Shown: in pieces, positions 35,401 to 41,558 of the stretch
Numbering within the stretch: the first letter of the stretch is position 1
Layout: each line of letters begins with the position of its first letter
From: Emergencia timonensis
Lineage (GTDB): Bacteria > Bacillota > Clostridia > Peptostreptococcales > Anaerovoracaceae
Direction: 5' to 3'
Assembly: GCF_900086585.1 (NCBI RefSeq)
Contig: NZ_FLKM01000009.1
Span: forward strand, 1,612,001-1,676,000
DNA: 64,000 bases
The notes under the pieces: generated by a model
The model's database searches: none
What the model saw: the letters and a program-made list of their open reading frames with translations, nothing else
Told to the model about the DNA's origin: nothing
Position numbers and translations under genes: made by a program

Positions 35401-36718
35401 CAGGATTCGTTCTCTAAAAGCCGCCATGGATGAGAGAGAAAAAAACGGTGTAAAGGCTGTTACCGACAGAAAACCTTACGAAAGACAAGTATTTACTGAG
35501 AATATGCGCCTAAAGTACAACATTTTGGTACCGCAGATGTCGCCTATTCATTTTACCTATCTGGAAGAAGCCATGAAAGCCTGCGGCTACAATGCGGTGC
35601 TTCTGCCTCCGGTTGACAAGAACTCTGTGGAAGAGGGCCTCAAGTATATTAACAATGACGCCTGCTACCCGACCATCGTCACCCTGGGACAGATCATCTC
35701 CGCTTTGAAATCCGGAGAATATGACCTGGATAAAACTGCGGTATTCATGTCGCAGACGGGAGGCGGCTGCAGAGCCAGCAATTACGTTGCACTCCTCAGA
35801 AAGGCGCTGAAGGATCTGGGTATGGAGCAGGTTCCAGTGGTGTCGTTTAATACGGTCGGGCTGGAGAAGAATCCAGGCTTTAAAATTACGCCGCAGATGG
35901 GTATGCGCCTGGCGGTCGGTGTTGTTTACGGCGACCTGATTATGAGGGTGCTTTATGCTACCAGACCTTACGAAAAGGTACCGGGGACCTGTCAGGCCAT
36001 CTTAGACAAGTGGCACGACAAAATCGTCAGAAACGTAATCCACTTTAACAAGAGGGACTATTATGCAAATCTGAAGGGCATCACGGAAGATTTTGACCGG
36101 GTTGAGCGAACCGGGGAAAAGAAACCGAAGGTGGGGGTAGTCGGCGAGATTTTAGTAAAGTATCATCCAAATGCAAATAACAATATTGTCGATATCATTG
36201 AGTCTGAAGGCGGCGAAGCAGTCGTCTTAGATCTGCTGGACTTTTTCCTCTATGGAATGTACAGCAAAAAGTTCAACTACGAACGGCTGTCCGGCTCCTA
36301 TAAGCAGATGTGGGTCAACAAGCTTGGCATCATAGCCGTTGAATGGCTGCGAAAACCCCTGCGAAAGGCGCTGCGGGAAAGTGAACATTTTGACGAGCCG
36401 TCTCACATTGAAGAAGCTGCTGAAGCAGCATCTCAGATCATTTCTATCGGTAACCAATGCGGCGAAGGGTGGCTGCTCACAGGAGAGATGGTAGAACTGA
36501 TTCATAGTGGAGTTGAAAATGTCGTCTGCTTACAGCCGTTCGCTTGTCTGCCTAACCACGTGACGGGAAAGGGCATGATGAAAGCCATTAGAAAAATGAA
36601 CCCCAAGGCAAATATTGCGGCCATCGACTATGATCCTGGCGCCAGCGACGTCAATCAGCTCAACAGAATCAAGCTGATGATGGCAACGGCCCACAAAAAT
36701 ATGATTGAAACAAAATAG
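32495..36718 (+). CDS. Giant 2-hydroxyacyl-CoA dehydratase activase-related protein
   Basis: The 1407-residue protein joins two ASKHA ATPase domains of the BadF/BadG/HgdC type to a large C-terminal region. Domain 1 (about 1-265) starts LGIDIGSTTVKLVLLD and has NGTCAGGTGAFIDQM. Domain 2 (about 320-575) has GIDAGSTTTKATLID, DIGGQDMKCMKI and NEACSSGCGSFLETY, with the Fe-S cysteine of activators. Next is a Cys cluster (CNGCENRC, about 605-612). The DUF2229-like and dehydratase-subunit-like regions follow, with SDTACYPAKLVHGH, NDACYPTIVTLGQ and QPFACLPNHVTGKGM. Such proteins occur widely in anaerobes. HgdC-type activators drive ATP-dependent electron injection, but this long form has no assigned substrate, and no separate HgdAB genes are nearby. 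Confidence 0.92.
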   Translation: MKLGIDIGSTTVKLVLLDNNDSIVFSRYERHMSNVFDKVKELIEDMYREYGDISIRPVITGSGGLSLAKLLGIHFEQEVISCSKAVEVLIPETDVAIELGGEDAKITFYGATIEQRMNGTCAGGTGAFIDQMAVLLNTDAGGLNEAAKLEKMIYPIAARCGVFAKTDIQPLINDGAAIEDLSASIFQAVVNQTISGLACGHTIKGKVAFLGGPLSFLSELRKRFIETLELTPDEVIFPEDSKYFVAIGAAMLADHRERVSLKTIVDRMQNADQGQMAETKHIEPLFKDKEEFNAFMMRHNQHKIRRKDIRKAKEETFLGIDAGSTTTKATLIDSEKNLLYSFYRSNEGNPVEATRTMLKELYSQLPDNAVIANTCVTGYGEGLIKAAFKADLGEIETMAHYKAAEAFLPGVDFILDIGGQDMKCMKIKDNAIYNIMLNEACSSGCGSFLETYAKSVNLDPDAFAEEALFADNPVDLGTRCTVFMNSKVKQAQKEGASIGDISAGLSYSVIKNALYKVIKLRNTDEAGDKIVVQGGTFMNNAVLRSIEKIIGKNVVRPDIAGLMGAYGSALIAMENYVEGTESSILTREELDDFSVEHTNGRCNGCENRCILTINKFSDGSKFVTGNRCEKGAGGAQHANKLPNLYEYKFQRLFGYKPISDFDATRGTVAIPRVLNMYEDYPFWFTFFTELKFRVVLSPPSSKAIYEMGMETIASDTACYPAKLVHGHIKWLVDNGEQWIFYPCLNYERNEDPSAPNHYNCPIVATYPEVIKNNMDDLFQDNLVRFSQPFLPYDNDLRLADVLTKDLKPNHISKEEIMRAVSKARKEQIRFKNDIKKQGEYALKYARSHDKKCIVLSGRPYHLDPEINHGIDKLINSFDMVVLTEDSVAHMGILERPIRVLDQWVYHSRLYKAAEFVGTCDDVELIQLNSFGCGLDAVTTDQVEEICRSHNKLYTVLKIDEGSNLGAAKIRIRSLKAAMDEREKNGVKAVTDRKPYERQVFTENMRLKYNILVPQMSPIHFTYLEEAMKACGYNAVLLPPVDKNSVEEGLKYINNDACYPTIVTLGQIISALKSGEYDLDKTAVFMSQTGGGCRASNYVALLRKALKDLGMEQVPVVSFNTVGLEKNPGFKITPQMGMRLAVGVVYGDLIMRVLYATRPYEKVPGTCQAILDKWHDKIVRNVIHFNKRDYYANLKGITEDFDRVERTGEKKPKVGVVGEILVKYHPNANNNIVDIIESEGGEAVVLDLLDFFLYGMYSKKFNYERLSGSYKQMWVNKLGIIAVEWLRKPLRKALRESEHFDEPSHIEEAAEAASQIISIGNQCGEGWLLTGEMVELIHSGVENVVCLQPFACLPNHVTGKGMMKAIRKMNPKANIAAIDYDPGASDVNQLNRIKLMMATAHKNMIETK

Positions 36719-36776
36719 ATATTGTAGTATACTATTAAAGTTAAAAATACTAAAGAATAAGATAGGAGGTGTCTCC

Positions 36777-37505
36777 ATGGGAAGACACGGTACAATTGCC
36801 GGCAGAAAAGCGGCACAGGATTCAAAGAGAGCTGCAATGTTCACAAAATACGCAAAAGCGATTACAGTAGCAGCAAAAGATGGTGGGGATCCTGAGTACA
36901 ATGCCGGACTCAGAGTGGCAATCGAAAAAGCTAAGGCAATCAGTATGCCTAACGATAATATTCAGAGAGCGATCAAAAAAGGAACTGGAGAGCTGGGAGG
37001 AGCTTCATATGAGGAACTTTCCTTCGAAGGTTACGGCGCTGGCGGTGTTGCAATTATCGTTGACTGTCTGACAGACAACAATAATAGAACGACGTCGGCA
37101 GTGAGATCTACTTTTGACAAGCACGGCGGCAATCTGGGCACTCCGGGCTGCGTATCTTATATGTTCTCAAGAAAAGGCGTTCTCATCATTGAAAAAACCG
37201 ATGAAATTGACGAAGATGTTTTGATGGAAGCTGCTTTGGAAGCTGGCGCTGAAGACATGATTACAGAAGAGGACAGCTTCACTATTTATACAGACCCATC
37301 GGCATATACCGACGTCTATCAGGCTTTGGCAGCTGCCGGTTATGCATTTGTAGAATCCGATGTGGAGTTCGTTCCATCGATGGAAAGTACACCGACTGAT
37401 GAACACGATATCAAAAAACTGAAGAAATTGATCGAAGTTCTGGAAGACAACGACGATGTGCAGAAAGTACATACGAACTGCGCAATAGATTTGTACGAAG
37501 ACTAA
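36777..37505 (+). CDS. YebC/TACO1-family translation/transcription regulator
   Basis: The 242-residue protein has the canonical opening MGRHGTIAGRKAAQDSKRAAMFTKYAKAI and the downstream NIQRAIKKGTGE and YEGYG-like (FEGYGAGGVAIIVDCLTDN) blocks. Members are DNA/RNA-associated; some act as transcription regulators and others help ribosomes through proline-rich stretches. The start at 36777 follows TAGGAGG by 8 nt; upstream codons in frame are not coding. It stands alone between the activase gene and the 6S-like RNA. Confidence 0.95.
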   Translation: MGRHGTIAGRKAAQDSKRAAMFTKYAKAITVAAKDGGDPEYNAGLRVAIEKAKAISMPNDNIQRAIKKGTGELGGASYEELSFEGYGAGGVAIIVDCLTDNNNRTTSAVRSTFDKHGGNLGTPGCVSYMFSRKGVLIIEKTDEIDEDVLMEAALEAGAEDMITEEDSFTIYTDPSAYTDVYQALAAAGYAFVESDVEFVPSMESTPTDEHDIKKLKKLIEVLEDNDDVQKVHTNCAIDLYED

Positions 37506-37702
37506 TCCAATGGGGGTATTCTGCCAGTCAGGATATCCTCAAATTTTAAACCATATGTTTTAAAGAACGTATCTTGTGAATATTCTCTCCTTGCAGGCTT
37601 CATATGGAGATAAGAATCTTTGATTTTGTCATTTCCGCGTTTATATAAGTAGGTTTCGGAAAAAAAACATAAATTTACAGTGATATTTTCTTCAATATGT
37701 AT

Positions 37703-37708
37703 TATAAT
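37703..37708 (+). promoter_or_regulatory. -10 box of the 6S-like RNA
   Basis: TATAAT at 37703-37708 precedes the predicted RNA 5' end by about 8 nt. No well-spaced TTGACA is seen, and the surrounding sequence is very AT-rich. The stretch 37506-37680 between yebC and this promoter holds no gene or structure I can support. Confidence 0.5.
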
Positions 37709-37715
37709 ATATTTA

Positions 37716-37895
37716 GCCTAGAGCATTCGTTAAGGATTCATAATTGAACCTACACTTTAACATCGGGAATCCGAGTTCATTCGGCCTATGTCAAGCCGCC
37801 AACTAGAGTGGAAGACAGAAGTCGGTGACAGGGTACCCACCTATCATTATGATAGGGCGTCAATTATATCCTGACGGTGCATCTGGGTTTTTAAT
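37716..37895 (+). ncRNA. ssrS: Candidate 6S RNA
   Basis: 6S RNA mimics an open promoter and sequesters sigma-A RNA polymerase. The ~180-nt segment is closed by a long stem: CCTAGAGCATTCGTTAAGGAT (at 37718-37738) pairs along its length with ATCCTGACGGTGCATCTGGG (near 37868-37887). Bulges are small, and a U-rich end (GTTTTTAATTTTTT) follows. Inside are GAATCCGAGTTCATTCGG and the segment AGAAGTCGGTGACAGGGTAC-CCACCT, which resembles the GUGACGGG-ACCCACCU element I recall from clostridial 6S RNAs. Size, closing stem, terminator and motif agree. No covariance search was run, and no frame fits the region. Confidence 0.7.
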
Positions 37896-37927
37896 TTTTT
37901 GGAAAAGATTGACGAATTGCTGAGAGA

Positions 37928-37982
37928 TGTTATAATATTTCCAACATCTGAATGCGGCGTTGCCGCAAAGTAGCGTATTTTT
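37928..37982 (+). repeat. Single degenerate type A module upstream of the FocA-like gene
   Basis: TGTTATAAT (an extended -10 box) is followed by a spacer, the inner hairpin TGCGGC-gtt-GCCGCA, AAAGTAGC and GTATTT, the order seen in type A repeats (compare CGAC-gtt-GTCG, AAAGTAG). The outer stem is weak and the second hairpin is missing. It lies about 30 bp after the 6S-like RNA and ends about 15 bp before the gene start at 37998, supplying a plausible promoter for it. Confidence 0.6.
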
Positions 37983-37997
37983 GTAATGAGGTATAGC

Positions 37998-38798
37998 ATG
38001 CAGCAATTAAAACCAGCAGAGATATTAGAAGTAACAATACAGTCAGGGGTCAACAGGGCAGCATACAGCTTTCGGCAGCTAATTATGCTCGGATTCCTTG
38101 CTGGTGCATTTATTTCATTAGCAGGGGCAGGCGCCAATATGGCAGGATTTTATTTTCTTGCCGATCCGGCAACTAGCGGTATTGGCAGAATGATATCTGG
38201 TATCATATTTCCGTCAGGATTAATCATGGTGTTTTTGGCAGGGGGCGAGCTCTTCACAGGAAATAATATGATGATTGCCGCCGTCTTAGATAAGAAGATT
38301 TCAATCAGTTCCATGCTTAGAAATTGGCTGGTTGTTTACTTGGCTAATTTAATCAGTTCTATGATAATCGCTTGGCTGATCGTTTACAGCGGCATGTTGA
38401 ACGCTGGCGATGGTCTGCTAAACGAAGTCACAGTCGGCATCGCTGTATCAAAAGTTTCACTTTCCTTTGGACAAGCTTTTGTGAGAGCAATCTTCTGCAA
38501 TTTCCTCGTCTGTCTGGCGGTTTGGATTGCAAACGGCGCTGATTCGACCATCGGAAAAATCTTTGGTATTTTCTTTCCGATTTTGCTCTTCGTTACCGCT
38601 GGATTTGAACACAGCGTTGCAAACATGTTTTCTATACCGATAGGTATTTTTGCGGATAGTGGTGCGACAGCAGGTTTAACCTGGACTGCCTTTTTGGTCA
38701 ATAACCTGCTTCCAGTAACACTGGGAAATATCGCCGGAGGCGGTTTCTTTGTTACAGGTACATACTATCTGGCATATAAACGTTATGAAAAGGCATAG
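37998..38798 (+). CDS. Formate/nitrite transporter family channel (FocA/NirC-like)
   Basis: The 266-residue membrane protein has six helices in FNT order. GAFISLAGAGANMAGF, LAGGELFTGNNMM (the L-x-GxELFTGN motif of the family) and NFLVCLAVWIANGA are the constriction segments. FNT pentamers carry formate, nitrite or hydrosulfide; the subtype is not decided here. Start at 37998 follows GAGG by 6 nt, and an ATG at 37986 is in frame as an alternative. Expression may start from the repeat-borne -10 box just upstream. Confidence 0.9.
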   Translation: MQQLKPAEILEVTIQSGVNRAAYSFRQLIMLGFLAGAFISLAGAGANMAGFYFLADPATSGIGRMISGIIFPSGLIMVFLAGGELFTGNNMMIAAVLDKKISISSMLRNWLVVYLANLISSMIIAWLIVYSGMLNAGDGLLNEVTVGIAVSKVSLSFGQAFVRAIFCNFLVCLAVWIANGADSTIGKIFGIFFPILLFVTAGFEHSVANMFSIPIGIFADSGATAGLTWTAFLVNNLLPVTLGNIAGGGFFVTGTYYLAYKRYEKA

Positions 38799-38855
38799 AG
38801 CCCCTGCGGGCCTGGGACCTTTTTATAAAATAAACTTCATAAAGGAGAAAACAAA

Positions 38856-40460
38856 ATGAAAGGTAATCAACTTACCGTACGCGGCATGGTGATCGGTGTC
38901 ATCGGTTCTGTAATCATCACTTGCAGTTCCATGTTTATCGCACTGAAACTAAGCTCGCTGCCATGGCCGATTATGTTCGTGGCACTATTTTCTATGTTAG
39001 CACTCAAAGCCTTAGGGAAGACCAATCTCAACGAGATTAACGTGACCCATACTGCCATGTCGGCAGGAGCAATGGTAGCAGGGGGAATGGCCTTTACAAT
39101 ACCGGGTATCTATATTCTCAACCCCGATGCCCAGGTCACCACGTGGCAGCTTCTCGTCATTGCCCTGGCAGGCGTGACTTTAGGGCTAATTTTTACAGCT
39201 TTGATTAGAAAGTATTTTGTTGAAACCAAAGAACTTCCTTACGCCATGGGACAGGCGGCGGCAGAAACGCTGCAAATTGGAGACGAAGGCGGTAAAAAAG
39301 CAGGCATGCTCTTCTCCGCCATGGGTTTGGCCGGAATTTTTGCAGTGCTGAGAGACTGGTTCTGCAAGATTCCAGTGACCTGGTTCAGCGATAAAATGCT
39401 GAAGTACGGCTCTTACGGTGGACTCTATATTTCACCGATGCTGGTGGCCATCGGTTATATCGTCGGTCCGATTTTCATCGGTGTCTGGTTTTTAGGCGCA
39501 TTGATCGGAGATGTAGGCATTCTCATCGTCGGACAAAAGCTGGACTTTTGGAATTTGACAGAAGCCGCCAGTATCAAACAATCTTTAGGAATTGGCATGA
39601 TGGTTGGAACCGGAGTCGGCATCCTGGTCAAAGGCATTCTTCCCAAAGCAAAGGAAATTTTTGGAGGTATGTTCAGCAAAGATCGGATTGGGGACTCTAT
39701 CATTGCCATGAGATGGGCGCCCATTGCAATGGTACTCTTTGCTGCAATTTTGACTACCGTATGTAAAATGGGTGTCGTTGCTTCCTTTATTACGATTTTA
39801 GGTGTTTGGCTTGCTACCTCCATGTCAGCCCAGTGCGTAGGGCAGTCAGGTGTGAACCCGATGGAAATTTTCGGCATTATCGTTCTTCTTGCAGCAAAGG
39901 CTGTTACCTCTATCGGACAGACAGAGGCTTTCTTTGTTGCTGCAGTTGTAGCGGTAGCCTGCGGGCTTGTAGGCGATGTCATGAATGATTTCAAAGAAGG
40001 ATACATATTGAAAACAAATGCAAAAGCACAGTGGATCGCAGAAGCCATCGGCGGTGTCTGCGGCGCATTCGTTTCTGTTTTCGTATTGTCGTTTATATTA
40101 AAGGCTTATGGGACGGGTGCCTTTGGCGGCGAGTTGTTCCCGGCAGCACAGGCCAGTGCCGTTGCTGCCATGGTGGGCGGTATCTCTAATGTACCGGTTT
40201 TCTGGGCTGGATTGATTATCGCCGCACTTCTCTACTGTGTCAACTTTCCGGTTATGACCCTTGGCCTAGGCATTTATCTTCCATTTTATATGTCTGCCAC
40301 GGCCTTTATCGGGGGCGCCCTGCGATTTGTCACAGATAAATTCTTTCCAAGCTTTGAGAAAGAAGCCAAAGGGCAGATTATCGCCTCTGGTGTTTTAGGA
40401 GGAGAAGCCATTGTCGGTGTCGTCATTGCAATCATCATCGCATTGAAGGCGATATCATAA
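38856..40460 (+). CDS. OPT-family oligopeptide transporter
   Basis: The 534-residue membrane protein has about 14 hydrophobic segments and OPT-family blocks: ELPYAMGQAAAETLQIGDEGGKKAGMLFSAMGLAGIFAVLRDW, then GGLYISPMLVAIGYIVG, IAEAIGGVCGAFVSVFVL and GLGIYLPFYMSATAFIGGALRF. Members take up short peptides or metal chelates. GGAGAA stands 6-7 nt before the ATG. The next gene is a P1 peptidase 12 bp downstream, so imported peptides may be cleaved at once. The substrate is inferred from that pairing. Confidence 0.9.
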   Translation: MKGNQLTVRGMVIGVIGSVIITCSSMFIALKLSSLPWPIMFVALFSMLALKALGKTNLNEINVTHTAMSAGAMVAGGMAFTIPGIYILNPDAQVTTWQLLVIALAGVTLGLIFTALIRKYFVETKELPYAMGQAAAETLQIGDEGGKKAGMLFSAMGLAGIFAVLRDWFCKIPVTWFSDKMLKYGSYGGLYISPMLVAIGYIVGPIFIGVWFLGALIGDVGILIVGQKLDFWNLTEAASIKQSLGIGMMVGTGVGILVKGILPKAKEIFGGMFSKDRIGDSIIAMRWAPIAMVLFAAILTTVCKMGVVASFITILGVWLATSMSAQCVGQSGVNPMEIFGIIVLLAAKAVTSIGQTEAFFVAAVVAVACGLVGDVMNDFKEGYILKTNAKAQWIAEAIGGVCGAFVSVFVLSFILKAYGTGAFGGELFPAAQASAVAAMVGGISNVPVFWAGLIIAALLYCVNFPVMTLGLGIYLPFYMSATAFIGGALRFVTDKFFPSFEKEAKGQIIASGVLGGEAIVGVVIAIIIALKAIS

Positions 40461-40472
40461 GAAGGTGATAAA

Positions 40473-41432
40473 ATGAAAGATATAAATATCAGTGAGATTA
40501 AAGGTTTTCAAATCGGTTCTGCTGAAAATACAGCAGCAGCCACAGGTGTGACTGTAATTATCAGCGAAAGGGGCGCAGTCGCCGGCGTAGATGTTCGCGG
40601 CGGCGGTCCGGCAACTAGGGAGACCGACTTGCTGAAACCGGAAAATATGGTGCAGGAAATCAACGCAGTCACGTTATCCGGCGGCAGCGCCTATGGCCTC
40701 GAAGCAGGCTGCGGCGTCATGGAATTTCTCGAAGAGAAGGGCATTGGCTTTGATGTAGGCGTGGGTCTCGTACCTATTGTTTGCGGCGCTTCCCTATTTG
40801 ATCTGGTAGTCGGTGACGGAGCTGTGCGGCCGGACAAAGAAATGGGACGTAAGGCCTGTGAAAATGCTTTTGCCGGCATCTTTGAAGAAGGAAATCACGG
40901 TGCCGGCACAGGCGCATCAGTAGGCAAATACCGAGGTCCTGACCGTATGATGAAGAGTGGACAAGGTGCATCTGCAATTGAAATAGGAAACCTGCAGGTG
41001 GGTGCAGTTTCTGCTGTCAATGCGCTGGGAGACGTTTTTGACGAGAAGGGAAAACAGATTGCTGGAATTCTGTCTGAAGATGGGAAGAAATTGCTGTCCA
41101 CATCAGATATCATCAAGGAAGATATCATGAAGCAGTTCGATATATTTAAAGGGAATACCACGATCAGCTGTATTCTGACCAATGGCAGACTGACGAAGGC
41201 GCAGTGTACGAAGCTGGCAGCCATCGCCCACGACGGTTATGCCAGAGCAATAAAGCCTGTTCATTCTACGGCTGACGGAGATACCATCTTCGTCATGGCT
41301 ACAGGAGAAATAGAGGTGAATTTTGACGCGCTTGCAGTTTTGGCGACAGAGCAAATAGCAAAAGCGATTCAAAATGCAGTGTATACAGCAGAGTCTGCCT
41401 ATGGCCTGAAATCGGCCAGCGATTTTGCTTAA
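40473..41432 (+). CDS. P1-family (DmpA-like) aminopeptidase
   Basis: The 319-residue protein matches the P1 family of self-processing N-terminal nucleophile peptidases. The block KGNTTISCILTNGRLTK holds the cleavage and nucleophile site (Thr after Asn), and GGSAYGLEAGCGVMEFLEEKG, GAGTGASVGK and HDGYARAIKPVHSTADGDTIF are family signatures. Such enzymes release N-terminal residues, including D-amino acids or beta-peptides in some cases. It follows the OPT transporter by 12 bp, and a terminator closes the pair. Confidence 0.9.
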   Translation: MKDINISEIKGFQIGSAENTAAATGVTVIISERGAVAGVDVRGGGPATRETDLLKPENMVQEINAVTLSGGSAYGLEAGCGVMEFLEEKGIGFDVGVGLVPIVCGASLFDLVVGDGAVRPDKEMGRKACENAFAGIFEEGNHGAGTGASVGKYRGPDRMMKSGQGASAIEIGNLQVGAVSAVNALGDVFDEKGKQIAGILSEDGKKLLSTSDIIKEDIMKQFDIFKGNTTISCILTNGRLTKAQCTKLAAIAHDGYARAIKPVHSTADGDTIFVMATGEIEVNFDALAVLATEQIAKAIQNAVYTAESAYGLKSASDFA

Positions 41433-41455
41433 GCATATGATCTTGTAGGAAAAGG

Positions 41456-41489
41456 AGCGATATACCGAAAAAGGTGTATTGCTTTTTTT
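41456..41489 (+). terminator. Intrinsic terminator after the P1 peptidase
   Basis: AGCGATATACC-gaaaaa-GGTGTATTGCT (with two G-T pairs) is followed by seven T. It ends the OPT/peptidase transcript before the polA promoter. Confidence 0.85.
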
Positions 41490-41494
41490 CTTTG

Positions 41495-41523
41495 TTGTAA
41501 AATCCGTCATTCTGCCTTATACT
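41495..41523 (+). promoter_or_regulatory. Promoter of the polA operon
   Basis: TTGTAA (41495-41500) and TATACT (41518-41523) are separated by 17 nt, just after the terminator and 36 bp before the polA ATG. Confidence 0.65.
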
Positions 41524-41558
41524 AATAGTTAGAAATTTAAAGGAAAAGGATTAGCAAA

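Noticed and set aside
38799..38855. Terminator between the FocA-like and OPT genes
   Set aside because: Only a 4-bp GCCC/GGGC stem is visible before a T run; too weak to call.
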